Origin: Paenibacillus alvei
Lineage (GTDB): Bacteria; Bacillota; Bacilli; Paenibacillales; NBRC-103111
Reading direction: 5' to 3'
Length of the DNA: 39,078 nt
NCBI GenBank assembly: GCA_945881905.1
Contig: CAMCVV010000021.1
Location: 1 to 39,078 of the forward strand
The notes beneath the pieces are model-generated. The model searched no databases and had not been told where the DNA came from. It saw only the letters and a list, made by a program, of their open reading frames with translations. This document shows positions 22,722-31,347 of this stretch, one piece after another. The translations under genes and the position numbers were made by a program. Position 1 is the first letter of the stretch; every line of letters begins with the position of its first letter.

Positions 22722-23330
22722 ATGCGTTTTCATAAAAAAGTGAAAATCCAAAAAGGGGAAGGGATTCGCTTATCCCAAATCGCTCATATGATTGTTGATG
22801 ATGAACACGAATCAGCTTTACATGCGATCTTGATTGCTCAAGCAAATGAAATCGAAGGAACTCATCAACTCATCGACATCATACATATTATAACGAAGAT
22901 CAAAGAGAAATTCCCTTCGATTCAAATTGAGCATTTTGGCGAACCACATGTCTTAGTTGAAATTCAAACCCGAACAAGGAAACCTCACTTGTTACTCATA
23001 CTTCCCGTCTGGCTTATTCTCTTCATCGGTTCAGGTTTAGCGATTATGAATTTCCATACAGATGTAAGTATGGTAGAAGTTCATCAGAGACTTTACGAAC
23101 TCCTCACGGGGAATCAAGATGACACCCCGCGTATGATCCAGGTCCCCTATTCTATAGGAATTGGACTGGGCATGATCCTTTTCTTCAACCACATCTATAA
23201 GAAAAAAATAAATGAAGAACCAAGCCCGCTAGAATTAGAAATGTACACATATCAAGAAAGTATTCGTCAATACGTAGTTGCAGAAGAATACACGAAGAAG
23301 CATCCAGGAAGAACCAACGATGATCACTAG
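22722..23330 (+). CDS. spoVAA: Stage V sporulation protein AA
   Basis: Membrane protein of the SpoVA channel that moves dipicolinic acid in sporulation and germination. The annotated part is 202 aa. An N-terminal soluble domain (about 1-85) precedes two transmembrane helices: LLLILPVWLILFIGSGLAIM and the segment around YSIGIGLGMILFFNHIY. Conserved motifs such as MNFHTDVSM and NEEPSPLELEMY identify SpoVAA. The start is doubtful. The ATG at 22722 has no ribosome site, and homologs as I recall them begin several codons earlier. The frame is open back to a stop at 22656-22658 but offers no ATG, GTG or TTG; AAAGGGTG at 22658-22665 would suit an ATC at 22671 or 22674. The stop overlaps the spoVAB start. 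Confidence 0.9.
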   Translation: MRFHKKVKIQKGEGIRLSQIAHMIVDDEHESALHAILIAQANEIEGTHQLIDIIHIITKIKEKFPSIQIEHFGEPHVLVEIQTRTRKPHLLLILPVWLILFIGSGLAIMNFHTDVSMVEVHQRLYELLTGNQDDTPRMIQVPYSIGIGLGMILFFNHIYKKKINEEPSPLELEMYTYQESIRQYVVAEEYTKKHPGRTNDDH

Positions 23331-23742
23331 AGTTCTACAGGAATTATTTGCGATAACGATTGGAATCGCTGGAGGAATTGCTGTCGGAAGTGGCATGGTT
23401 GCATTCTTGGTTGTTTTGAACATCATCCCAAGGCTAGCGCAATTAACGATTTCCCGCGAGTATTTGCAATCGTATGAAGCAGCGGTAATTACAGGTGCAT
23501 TAAGCTTTACGTGGATCGACATGTTCAATATTCATTTACAACTAGGTTGGCTAGGCATACTGATAATCGGGATATTCTCCGGAAGTTTTGTGGGTATGTT
23601 AGCTGCAGCACTGACAGAAGTGATTAATGTTATTCCCATTCTAGCCAAACGTCTAGGTCTAGATGCATACGTACTTTGGTTATTGATGGCGATGATCTTA
23701 GGTAAAGTTGCTGGATCTCTATTTGAATGGTTCTTGATGTGA
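23320..23742 (+). CDS. spoVAB: Stage V sporulation protein AB
   Basis: Integral membrane partner of SpoVAA, 140 aa, with four hydrophobic segments including LFAITIGIAGGIAVGSGMVA, the stretch around LGWLGILIIGIFSGSFVGML, and YVLWLLMAMILGKVAGSLF. The motif AALTEVINVIPILAKR is typical of SpoVAB. The ATG at 23320 overlaps the end of spoVAA, and AGGAAG upstream is the ribosome site. The rest of the usual operon (spoVAC, spoVAD, spoVAE) is not present; lysA follows directly. Confidence 0.9.
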   Translation: MITRVLQELFAITIGIAGGIAVGSGMVAFLVVLNIIPRLAQLTISREYLQSYEAAVITGALSFTWIDMFNIHLQLGWLGILIIGIFSGSFVGMLAAALTEVINVIPILAKRLGLDAYVLWLLMAMILGKVAGSLFEWFLM

Positions 23743-23834
23743 AACTCATGTGCTGATATTGTCAAAAGAGGGTTCAGTGTGGTACTTTAGATAGTAATAT
23801 GCGTTCAATGATTGAAAGAAGGGGTATATTCGTC

Positions 23835-25166
23835 ATGTATTTACATGGAACAAGTAAAATCAATCGTCAAGGTCATTTGGAAATCGGTGGCGTAGACACG
23901 CAAGAGCTTGTCGCACAATTCGGAACACCTCTTTATGTGTTTGATGAAACACTGATTCGCCAACGATGCCGAGAATATGTACAAGCTTTCCAAGCTTCTG
24001 GATTGCAATTTCAAGTGGCATATGCAAGCAAAGCGTTCTGTGTGAAAGCGATGTGTGTCATCGCAAATGAAGAAAAGATGTCACTTGATGTGTCATCGGA
24101 TGGAGAGTTATATACAGCACTCGAAGCTGGGTTTCCAGCTGAGCGTATACATTTCCATGGTAATAACAAAACTTTGCTTGAATTAGAGATGGCGATTGAT
24201 GCTCACATTGGATGCTTTGTTGTCGATAATTTCATTGAATTACACAAACTAAACGCTGTCGCACAACAGAAACATCAAAAAGTGAAAGTTTTATTGCGAA
24301 TCACTCCGGGTGTGGAAGCACATACGCATGAATACATTTCTACAGGTCAAACCGATTCGAAATTTGGTTTTGATTTAGGCAACGGCACAGCTTTCCGTGC
24401 TGTTGAGGAAGCATCACAGTTAGCGAATATCGAACTGTTAGGTGTACATTCTCACATTGGTTCGCAGATTTTTGAAGTCGAAGGTTTTCGAATGGCAGCA
24501 GAGCGCGTAGGTGTATTTGCTCATCAAGTTCGCAATGAATTGCAAGTTGTTTTCCGAGTGATCAACCTTGGTGGTGGCTTTGGCATACGATATAAAGAAG
24601 GTGACACACCATTAGCTGTATCACAGTATATTCAAGCGATTACCGATGCAATCAAACATAATTTCCTTGGAACAGACTATCCCGTTCCTCAGATATGGGT
24701 AGAACCAGGTCGCAGTATTGTTGGAGATGCAGGAACCACGTTATATACGATCGGTACAACCAAAGAAATACCAGGCGTTCGTAAATATGTAGCAGTAGAT
24801 GGTGGCATGACGGATAACCCACGACCTGCATTATATGAAGCTGTATATGAAGCTACACTAGCCAACCGCGCTACGGAACCTACAGAAGAAGTGGTATCGA
24901 TTGCAGGTAAATGTTGTGAAAGTGGCGATATGTTAATTTGGGATATCGCTTTACCGAAAGTTGTCAGTGGTGATATTCTTGCAGTATCATGTACAGGTGC
25001 GTATAACTACGCGATGGCAAGTAATTATAATCGCATACGCCGTCCTGCAGTTGTATTCGTGAAAGACGGGCATGCAGACATAGTGGTCAGACGCGAGTCG
25101 CATTCAGATATAACGATTAATGATGTGATTCCGGATAGAATGAAGCTAACAAGCCAGACCGTGTAG
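23835..25166 (+). CDS. lysA: Diaminopimelate decarboxylase
   Basis: PLP enzyme converting meso-diaminopimelate to lysine, the last step of lysine synthesis. It is 443 aa. The PLP lysine is Lys66 in VAYASKAF. Other family motifs are SHIGSQI, the glycine-rich phosphate loop in INLGGGFGIRY, EPGRSIVGDAG, and CCESGD, where the second Cys is the catalytic one contributed across the dimer. I choose the ATG at 23835, 10 nt after AAGAAGGGG; in-frame ATGs at 23799 and 23808 lie before that site. No terminator is evident in the 178 nt to ppiB. Confidence 0.95.
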   Translation: MYLHGTSKINRQGHLEIGGVDTQELVAQFGTPLYVFDETLIRQRCREYVQAFQASGLQFQVAYASKAFCVKAMCVIANEEKMSLDVSSDGELYTALEAGFPAERIHFHGNNKTLLELEMAIDAHIGCFVVDNFIELHKLNAVAQQKHQKVKVLLRITPGVEAHTHEYISTGQTDSKFGFDLGNGTAFRAVEEASQLANIELLGVHSHIGSQIFEVEGFRMAAERVGVFAHQVRNELQVVFRVINLGGGFGIRYKEGDTPLAVSQYIQAITDAIKHNFLGTDYPVPQIWVEPGRSIVGDAGTTLYTIGTTKEIPGVRKYVAVDGGMTDNPRPALYEAVYEATLANRATEPTEEVVSIAGKCCESGDMLIWDIALPKVVSGDILAVSCTGAYNYAMASNYNRIRRPAVVFVKDGHADIVVRRESHSDITINDVIPDRMKLTSQTV

Positions 25167-25344
25167 ACCCAGTGATTCAGGCGTGTAGAATTTCACGATG
25201 AAGACGAATAGCGTGTACCTTGTATATGCATGGATGTGGATCGAGCGTAAACTCGTTGATGTGCTACATCTATAAAGAAAATCACCCATGAATAAAATCA
25301 GTTATGAAGATAACACAAAATAGATAGAAGAGGATGAGGAATAA

Positions 25345-25776
25345 ATGGCAAAACAAGCAATCATCACGTTACAAAGTGGAAGTAAAGTTATTCTTGATTT
25401 ATTTGAAAAAGATGCACCGAACACAGTAGCGAATTTCGAGAAATTAGTTAATCAAGGATTTTACAATGGCTTGACGTTTCATCGCGTCATTTCTGGATTT
25501 GTTGCTCAAGGAGGATGCCCGACTGGTACAGGTTCAGGTGGTCCTGGCTATAACATTAATTGTGAAATCAATCCCAATAAGCATGAGCGTGGCACCTTAG
25601 CGATGGCTCACGCAGGTCGAAATACAGGTGGTAGTCAGTTTTACATCTGTTATGCACCACAGCCTCATCTCGATGGTCAACATACCGCATTCGGTAAAGT
25701 CACCGAAGGCATGGAACATATTGATGGTTTAAAAAATAAAGACGTGATGAATTCCATTGAAATTGTTGAAGCATAA
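25345..25776 (+). CDS. ppiB: Peptidyl-prolyl cis-trans isomerase, cyclophilin type
   Basis: Cytosolic cyclophilin that catalyses X-Pro isomerisation in protein folding. It is 143 aa, as in B. subtilis PpiB, with no signal peptide. Catalytic and binding residues are visible in [13 protein letters not shown] (Arg, Phe, Gln), [16 protein letters not shown] and [23 protein letters not shown] ribosome site precedes the ATG at 25345. It is a single gene before the riboflavin leader. A hairpin with arms at 25783-25794 and 25810-25820 follows without a T tract. Confidence 0.95.
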   Translation: MAKQAIITLQSGSKVILDLFEKDAPNTVANFEKLVNQGFYNGLTFHRVISGFVAQGGCPTGTGSGGPGYNINCEINPNKHERGTLAMAHAGRNTGGSQFYICYAPQPHLDGQHTAFGKVTEGMEHIDGLKNKDVMNSIEIVEA

Positions 25777-25838
25777 ATCAACGAAGAGAAAGTTAGCGAT
25801 GGGATCAATAACTTCTCTTCACTCTCTTGCTTGAATCG

Positions 25839-25867
25839 TAGACAAGTGATCGTATCGTTTGTATACT
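25839..25867 (+). promoter_or_regulatory. Sigma-A promoter of the riboflavin operon
   Basis: TAGACA (25839-25844), a 17-nt spacer and TATACT (25862-25867), each one base off consensus. Transcription would start near 25874, shortly before the FMN riboswitch. Confidence 0.6.
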
Positions 25868-25910
25868 GTAAGTAAATTCAATTACAATCACATATATATA
25901 TCCTTCGGGG

Positions 25911-26092
25911 CAGGGTGCAATTCCCTACCGGCGGTGAATCCCCTCTATTAGAGGAATCTTGCAGTGGTGCAAGCGATAGAAGGGAAAGTCCGTGACCCAT
26001 GGAGATGAACCGTGTTCTAAGATATGGTTTCATGTTCATGGTTGATCTAGTGTAAGTCTAGAACCGACAGTATAGTCTGGATGAGAGAAGGA
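25911..26092 (+). ncRNA. FMN riboswitch (RFN element)
   Basis: The conserved RFN landmarks are present: 5' TCCTTCGGGGCAGGGTG, then ATTCCCTACCGGCGGT, and at the 3' end GAACCGACAGTATAGTC followed by GGATGAGAGAAGGA. The P1 helix is TCCTTC (25911-25916) with GAAGGA (26087-26092). It lies in the leader of ribD-ribE-ribBA-ribH. FMN binding is expected to favour the terminator just downstream and so reduce riboflavin synthesis. Confidence 0.97.
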
Positions 26093-26109
26093 ACGACTTG
26101 AATTGATTT

Positions 26110-26159
26110 TGCGCACGCATGTGCTTTTTTTCACATGTATAGCATTGCGCATATTTTTT
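26110..26159 (+). terminator. Riboswitch-controlled terminator
   Basis: Outer arms TGCGC (26110-26114) and GCGCA (26147-26151) and inner arms CATGTG (26118-26123) and CACATG (26132-26137), followed by a T-rich run at 26152-26159. It is placed 18 nt after the aptamer, as expected for transcriptional attenuation. Confidence 0.7.
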
Positions 26160-26179
26160 CTGTGGCGAACATTTCTTTG

Positions 26180-26210
26180 AAGCCCCTGTATTTCAAATAG
26201 AGGGCTTTTT
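26180..26210 (+). terminator. Second leader terminator before ribD
   Basis: AAGCCC (26180-26185) pairs with GGGCTT (26202-26207) and five T follow. It lies between the riboswitch terminator and ribD, so two terminators in series guard the operon. Confidence 0.65.
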
Positions 26211-26273
26211 GTGTTGAAATCACAGCTGGTGATGTCCATGTATACAAATCCTGTGTTCGAAGGAGTCGCTCCT

Positions 26274-27389
26274 ATGCAACTGCTTGCTGATGAATCTTAT
26301 ATGCGTTTGGCATTGCAAATGGCCGAAAGTACACAAGGACAAACAGGTATCAATCCTGTAGTTGGATGTGTACTGGTCTATGATGGACGTATTGTTGGCA
26401 TGGGAGCACACTTGCAGCGAGGTCAAAGCCATGCTGAAGTGCAAGCCTTACGCCAAGCTGCAGAACTAGCACAAGGTAGCACGGCGTATGTTACCTTAGA
26501 GCCTTGTGATCATCAGGGTTTAACAGGTCCATGCACGGAACAACTGATTCAACATGGTGTTCGTCGTGTCGTGATCGCTATGTCGGATCCTAATCCTATC
26601 GTTGCTCATCAAGGTATTGCGAAGTTGCGTGCTGCAGGCATTGATGTTGAAGTGGGTGTGTGCGAAGCTGAGGCACGCATCTTAAATGAAATGTTTCATA
26701 AATATGTCATCACGAAGCTTCCATTTGTCACTGCGAAGACAGCGAGTACACTTGATGGTCGAATCGCAAGCTCAAGCGGTGATAGCCAGTGGATCACAAG
26801 CGAGCTGTCACGTGCTTATGTGCATACCTTGCGCCATCGGCATCAAGGGATCATGGTCGGCGTGGGAACAGTTCTCGCCGACGACCCGCAGCTGAGTGTG
26901 CGACTGACCGTACCAGCGATACAGCCGGTACGGATCATCGTTGATTCGCAGCTGCGCATCCCGCGCAATGCTCGCGTCCTCCAAGAGCAAGATCGTCAAT
27001 CAACGATCTTGCTCACGACTTCGCGAGCGCTGCGCTTGCACCGCGCTGAGCTAGAAGCGCGCGGTGTGCAGGTGCTCACCTGCGGCGATGGCCCGCAGGT
27101 GGATCTTCCGCTCGCGATGCGCTTGCTAGGCGAGCGGGAGATCGGCTCCATTCTCCTCGAAGGAGGGAGCCGATTGAATGGTGCGATGCTCGACCAATGC
27201 TTGATTGACAAGCTGATATTATTTTTTGCACCTAAAATCATTGGAGGCAGATCATCACCGATGAGCTTCGATATGATCGGCTATGAGCACATGCATGAAG
27301 CGATTGCAATCGAACGCATGAGCGTGAATAGAATCGGACCTGATCTATGCATCACAGGATATCCCCGATATACGCATGAGCGTGAATAG
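26274..27389 (+). CDS. ribD: Bifunctional riboflavin deaminase/reductase RibD
   Basis: Deaminates the pyrimidine ring of the early riboflavin precursor and then reduces its ribose. It is 371 aa. The deaminase zinc site is His53 and Glu55 (SHAEVQAL) with Cys78 and Cys87 (EPCDHQGLTGPC). The reductase domain runs from about residue 145, with TASTLDGRIASSSGDSQWI and, later, ILLEGGSRLNGAML. The ATG at 26274 is chosen for GAAGGAG at 26259-26265; an in-frame TTG at 26211 and an ATG at 26238 lie before it. Two oddities: bases about 26821-27180 are about 62% G+C by hand count against about 40% on each side, and the last 18 nt with the stop come from the second copy of a 58-bp duplication. Confidence 0.94.
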   Translation: MQLLADESYMRLALQMAESTQGQTGINPVVGCVLVYDGRIVGMGAHLQRGQSHAEVQALRQAAELAQGSTAYVTLEPCDHQGLTGPCTEQLIQHGVRRVVIAMSDPNPIVAHQGIAKLRAAGIDVEVGVCEAEARILNEMFHKYVITKLPFVTAKTASTLDGRIASSSGDSQWITSELSRAYVHTLRHRHQGIMVGVGTVLADDPQLSVRLTVPAIQPVRIIVDSQLRIPRNARVLQEQDRQSTILLTTSRALRLHRAELEARGVQVLTCGDGPQVDLPLAMRLLGEREIGSILLEGGSRLNGAMLDQCLIDKLILFFAPKIIGGRSSPMSFDMIGYEHMHEAIAIERMSVNRIGPDLCITGYPRYTHERE

Positions 27390-27429
27390 AATCTAACCTG
27401 ATCTATGGATCACAGGATATCCCCGATAT
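27314..27429 (+). repeat. 58-bp tandem duplication spanning the ribD 3' end
   Basis: Unit 1 is 27314-27371 and unit 2 is 27372-27429. They differ at about three positions (CGG against CTA, and GC against GG). Because 58 is not a multiple of 3, unit 2 is read in another frame and supplies the ribD stop TAG after HERE. Confidence 0.9.
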
Positions 27430-27453
27430 AGATGTGAAGGAGGCATCGTTGAG

Positions 27454-28125
27454 ATGTTTACAGGAATTATCGAAGAAGTGGGAACATTACGTCGTAGCCA
27501 ACGACAAGGGCAAACACTTATACTGACATTTCAAGCGAAATACGTGCTAGATCATTTGAAGCACGGGGATAGTATTTCTGTGAACGGCGTCTGCTTGACA
27601 GTCGTTTCATTCGATTCCCAAAGCTTCTCTGTCGAATGTGTTCCTGAAACAGTGCGCAAAACTAGCCTCAAACAGTTGCAACCTAGCTCTCCGGTTAATC
27701 TCGAAAGAGCCATGATCGCTAATGGACGCTTCGGCGGGCACATTGTACAAGGACATGTCGATGCTACTGCGACGATTATTTCCAGAAAAATAGAGGAAAA
27801 TGCAGTTGTTTTCCGTCTCCAACCGCACAATCGCGATGCACTCAACATCATCGTCCCCACAGGATCTATTGCTGTCGATGGAATTAGTTTAACCGTAGTT
27901 CAAGTCACCCATACCTGGTTTTCCATCTATACCATCCCTCATACACTTGCACAAACCGCACTGATGTTCAAACAAGTTGGAGATATCGTCAATGTGGAAT
28001 GCGATGTGCTTGGCAAGTATATCCAGAAACTATTAACGGTACAGCCATCAGCGTTATCTGATCATCAACAACAACATGCACTGACCAAGCACTTCTTGAA
28101 TGAGCACGGGTATATGTCCGAATAA
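27454..28125 (+). CDS. ribE: Riboflavin synthase alpha chain
   Basis: Dismutates two 6,7-dimethyl-8-ribityllumazine molecules to riboflavin. It is 223 aa with two lumazine-binding repeats. The first begins [12 protein letters not shown] and includes [14 protein letters not shown]; the second begins near [13 protein letters not shown] and includes [21 protein letters not shown] lies upstream of the ATG, just after the 58-bp duplication. Second gene of the FMN-riboswitch operon. The C-terminal tail of about 20 residues past the second repeat ([14 protein letters not shown]) is typical of Bacillus-type enzymes. Confidence 0.95.
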   Translation: MFTGIIEEVGTLRRSQRQGQTLILTFQAKYVLDHLKHGDSISVNGVCLTVVSFDSQSFSVECVPETVRKTSLKQLQPSSPVNLERAMIANGRFGGHIVQGHVDATATIISRKIEENAVVFRLQPHNRDALNIIVPTGSIAVDGISLTVVQVTHTWFSIYTIPHTLAQTALMFKQVGDIVNVECDVLGKYIQKLLTVQPSALSDHQQQHALTKHFLNEHGYMSE

Positions 28126-28183
28126 CGGATCATCAGAAGCGTTATGTCTATTCTATAGTAAGGGAAAGGAGCACGATGAGCGC

Positions 28184-29413
28184 ATGACGGAGCCAATTCA
28201 TTTCAACTCAATTGAAGAAGCTATATTTGATTTAATATTGGGCAAAGTGATCATCGTGGTCGATGATGAAGACCGTGAAAACGAAGGAGATTTCATTGCT
28301 TTATCTGAGAAAGCTACACCAGAAATCATCAATTTTATGATTAAAGAAGGGCGAGGCTTGGTCTGTGTGCCGATTACAGAAGAACGTGCACAAGAACTAG
28401 AGTTACCTCCCATGGTTGCACATAACACAGATTATCATGGTACAGCTTTTACCGTTTCTGTAGATTATCACGAAACCACTACAGGTATTTCCGCATTTGA
28501 ACGGGCGCGTTCTATTCAAGCGCTCATTGATGTGAAGAACAAACCCCATGACTTTCGTCGACCCGGACATATATTCCCCTTAATTGCCAAAAAAGGTGGT
28601 GTATTGCGTCGAGCAGGTCATACTGAAGCAGCAGTAGACCTAGCAAGAATGTGTGGATCCTATCCATCAGCTGTGATTTGTGAAGTGATTAAAGAAGATG
28701 GAACCATGGCACGCGTACCTGATTTAGGAGAAATTGCGCAAAAGCATCAATTAAAAATGATTACGATTCGCGATTTGATTCATTATCGGAACGAGAAAGA
28801 AAATCTTATTCAACGAGAAGTCGAGACGCAAATCCCTACAGATTATGGCGTTTTTACTGCGATCGCATACTCGAATCATATCGATAGTAAAGAACACTTA
28901 GCCTTCGTCAAAGGAGTCATCGATCCAAGCAAACCGGTTTTGGTTCGCGTTCACTCAGAATGTCTCACGGGGGATGTATTTCACTCACATCGATGTGATT
29001 GTGGGCCACAACTTCATGCTGCTTTGAAACAGATCGAAGCCGAGGGTTCAGGTGTACTGTTATATATGCGGCAAGAAGGTAGAGGCATCGGTTTAATTAA
29101 TAAATTAAAAGCGTATGCGCTTCAAGAGCAGGGATTGGATACAGTAGAAGCGAATATTAAGCTTGGATTTGCAGCAGATTTGCGAGACTACGGCATTGGA
29201 GCACAAATTTTAAAAGATGTAGGGGTTCATCAGATGAGGTTAATTACGAATAATCCTCGTAAAATAAAAGGCTTGGAAGGGTATGGATTACATGTTGTCG
29301 ATCGTGTTCCGATTCAAATGGAAGCGAATGAAGACAATGTCAAATACCTGCAAACTAAGAAACATAAATTAGGTCATTTGTTCGTACATTCAGATAAAGG
29401 GTACGACATCTAA
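28184..29413 (+). CDS. ribBA: Bifunctional DHBP synthase / GTP cyclohydrolase II
   Basis: Makes both early precursors of riboflavin. It is 409 aa. The N-terminal DHBP synthase domain (about 1-200) has the acidic metal loop [11 protein letters not shown] at about 27-37 and the motif [12 protein letters not shown]. The C-terminal GTP cyclohydrolase II domain holds the zinc site Cys260, Cys271, Cys273 (C-x10-C-x-C in [17 protein letters not shown]) and the catalytic region around [11 protein letters not shown]. The ATG at 28184 follows AAAGGAG by 12 nt; another ATG at 28175 is out of frame. The spacing is loose, but no better in-frame start exists. Confidence 0.95.
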   Translation: MTEPIHFNSIEEAIFDLILGKVIIVVDDEDRENEGDFIALSEKATPEIINFMIKEGRGLVCVPITEERAQELELPPMVAHNTDYHGTAFTVSVDYHETTTGISAFERARSIQALIDVKNKPHDFRRPGHIFPLIAKKGGVLRRAGHTEAAVDLARMCGSYPSAVICEVIKEDGTMARVPDLGEIAQKHQLKMITIRDLIHYRNEKENLIQREVETQIPTDYGVFTAIAYSNHIDSKEHLAFVKGVIDPSKPVLVRVHSECLTGDVFHSHRCDCGPQLHAALKQIEAEGSGVLLYMRQEGRGIGLINKLKAYALQEQGLDTVEANIKLGFAADLRDYGIGAQILKDVGVHQMRLITNNPRKIKGLEGYGLHVVDRVPIQMEANEDNVKYLQTKKHKLGHLFVHSDKGYDI

Positions 29414-29441
29414 CGATATCCCCAAACAAAGGAGAGTTCTT

Positions 29442-29915
29442 ATGCCACATATGTATGAAGGTCATTTAGTATCGCACAACCTCCGTTACGCTATTGTGAT
29501 CGGCAGATTCAATGAATTCATCACATCCAAACTACTCGGTGGTGCACTCGATGCACTGAAGCGACATGGTGTAAAAGACGAAGAAATCGACGTTGCCTGG
29601 GTACCCGGTGCTTTTGAAATCGCGCTCATCGCGCAAAAAATGGCAGAAACCCAAAAGTACCATGCAGTGATTACATTAGGTGCTGTCATTCGAGGAGCTA
29701 CGCCACACTTTGATTACGTGTGCAGTGAAGTAGCCAAAGGCGTTGCAGCGGTTTCTTTGAAAACAGGTGTTCCTACGATATTTGGTGTACTGACGACAGA
29801 CAATATCGAACAAGCCCTAGAGCGTGCAGGAACGAAAGCAGGGAATAAAGGTTGGGAAGCTGCTGCTAGTGCAATTGAGATGGCTAACTTACTTCAACAG
29901 TTCAAATCCTCTTAA
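29442..29915 (+). CDS. ribH: 6,7-dimethyl-8-ribityllumazine synthase
   Basis: Condenses the RibD product with DHBP to give lumazine; forms icosahedral shells in Bacillus. It is 157 aa. Motifs are [25 protein letters not shown] (substrate binding), [16 protein letters not shown] (catalytic His in HFDYV), and [25 protein letters not shown] precedes the ATG. Last gene of the riboflavin operon. No terminator lies between it and scpA, which begins 21 nt later, so transcription probably continues. Confidence 0.96.
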   Translation: MPHMYEGHLVSHNLRYAIVIGRFNEFITSKLLGGALDALKRHGVKDEEIDVAWVPGAFEIALIAQKMAETQKYHAVITLGAVIRGATPHFDYVCSEVAKGVAAVSLKTGVPTIFGVLTTDNIEQALERAGTKAGNKGWEAAASAIEMANLLQQFKSS

Positions 29916-29938
29916 TGAAAGGGATGTCCCCATTTCAT
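29915..29938 (+). promoter_or_regulatory. Hairpin occluding the scpA ribosome site and start
   Basis: ATGAAA (29915-29920) pairs with TTTCAT (29933-29938), and GGG (29921-29923) with CCC (29928-29930). The purine-rich ribosome site and two bases of the scpA ATG are inside the stem. The left arm starts at the last base of the ribH stop, so ribosomes finishing ribH would open it. Confidence 0.5.
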
Positions 29939-30671
29939 GATCGTATCCTATAAGCTTGAAGCCTTTGAAGGCCCGCTTGATTTACTGTTACATTTGATCG
30001 ATCAGAATGAACTAGACATCTATGACATCCCCATCCGAGAAATCACAGATCAATATGTAGCCTATGTGAAAGCCATGCACGATCTCGAATTAGGCATCAC
30101 AAGCGAGTTTCTCGTCATGGCAGCTACACTGCTTTCCATCAAAAGCAAAATGCTGTTGCCTAAACCACAACTCATCGACGAAGACATCGATGATGCATTA
30201 AATTCATTGGATCCACGCACAGAGCTTATACAGAAACTAATTGAGTATCGGAAGTTCAAGCTAATTGCGGAAATGCTTCGAGACAAAGAAATGGAGCGAA
30301 GTCTGCTCTTTACGCGCGAACCTGAAGATCTTTCACCTTATTTACAAATCGTTCCGGTGAATCCAGTGGAAGGCCTTGAAACTTCGGATTTATTTGTGAT
30401 ATTCCAACGCATGTTACGGAGAATGACAAGTCGCCAAATTGTTTCAAAAATTCGCAGAGATGAAATTTCCGTGAAAGATCGGATGATCCAAATGGTGACT
30501 TTATTGCAAAGCCAAGGAGGGAAAATTCTCTTTTCCACATTTATTCCTGAACAATCGAGCCGTGAAGAAATCGTAGTAACGTTTCTGGCATTGCTTGAAT
30601 TGATTAAAGTCAAAAAAATTGCTGTATTCCAACATCAATTATTCGATGATATCGTAATTCATGAGAAATAA
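29937..30671 (+). CDS. scpA: Segregation and condensation protein A (kleisin)
   Basis: Kleisin subunit of the SMC-ScpAB condensin that organises and separates chromosomes. It is 244 aa. The N-terminus YKLEAFEGPLDLLLHLIDQN is the conserved SMC neck-binding region. The central acidic linker includes the ScpB-binding area, and a C-terminal winged helix (about 165-244) binds the SMC cap. It lies 21 nt after ribH with a hairpin over its start, then 14 nt before scpB. Confidence 0.95.
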   Translation: MIVSYKLEAFEGPLDLLLHLIDQNELDIYDIPIREITDQYVAYVKAMHDLELGITSEFLVMAATLLSIKSKMLLPKPQLIDEDIDDALNSLDPRTELIQKLIEYRKFKLIAEMLRDKEMERSLLFTREPEDLSPYLQIVPVNPVEGLETSDLFVIFQRMLRRMTSRQIVSKIRRDEISVKDRMIQMVTLLQSQGGKILFSTFIPEQSSREEIVVTFLALLELIKVKKIAVFQHQLFDDIVIHEK

Positions 30672-30685
30672 GGAGGGGCAAGCAC

Positions 30686-31300
30686 TTGGATTTTCAGCAA
30701 ATGAAAACGGTAACGGAAGGGTTGCTCTTCGTTGCTGGTGATGAGGGACTTACCGTCAAACAGCTTAGTGAAGTATTTGAGACGAATGCTCAAATGATTC
30801 GTGAAGTCATCGAACAACTGAAAGTAGATTTCACAGATCACAAAAGAGGTATCCAAATCGTAGAAATCGCAGGCACGTTTCAAATGACGACTATCGCAGA
30901 GCATGCACCTTTTTTTGAGAAATTAGCATATAGCCCTTCACGTTCTTCCTTATCACAAGCAGCTTTAGAAACATTATCTATCGTAGCATACCGACAACCG
31001 ATTACGCGTGTAGAAATCGAAGAAATTCGTGGCGTCAAGTCCGAACGTTCTTTGCATACATTATCAGCAAAAGACTTGATCGAGGAAGTTGGACGAGCTG
31101 ATGCAGTTGGCCGCCCTATCCTTTATGGAACAACGAAACAATTTATGTCATATTTTGGGTTGAAGTCGATTAAAGATCTTCCGGATTCAGCTTTATTTCA
31201 AGGCGAGTTTGAATTAGAAGAACAAACGAAAATGCTATTTGATCGTTTCGATAGCAAACAAATTTCTATGCAAGACATAGAAACGCATCTGGAATCCTAA
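30686..31300 (+). CDS. scpB: Segregation and condensation protein B
   Basis: Dimeric winged-helix partner of ScpA in condensin. It is 204 aa. The two winged-helix domains are seen as TVTEGLLFVAGDEGLTVKQL and the later LSQAALETLSIVAYRQPITR with VEIEEIRGVKSERSLHTL, a highly conserved ScpB block. The start is TTG at 30686, preceded by AAGGAGGGG. An in-frame ATG six codons later has no ribosome site. It ends the scpAB unit. Confidence 0.95.
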   Translation: MDFQQMKTVTEGLLFVAGDEGLTVKQLSEVFETNAQMIREVIEQLKVDFTDHKRGIQIVEIAGTFQMTTIAEHAPFFEKLAYSPSRSSLSQAALETLSIVAYRQPITRVEIEEIRGVKSERSLHTLSAKDLIEEVGRADAVGRPILYGTTKQFMSYFGLKSIKDLPDSALFQGEFELEEQTKMLFDRFDSKQISMQDIETHLES

Positions 31301-31347
31301 GTAACACGGTACCGTATACATAAATTACTTCATAAGGGTCATACTAA

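Noticed and set aside
25783-25820. Terminator after ppiB
   Set aside because: The arms pair with one bulged base, but there is no T tract, so it is noted only as a hairpin.
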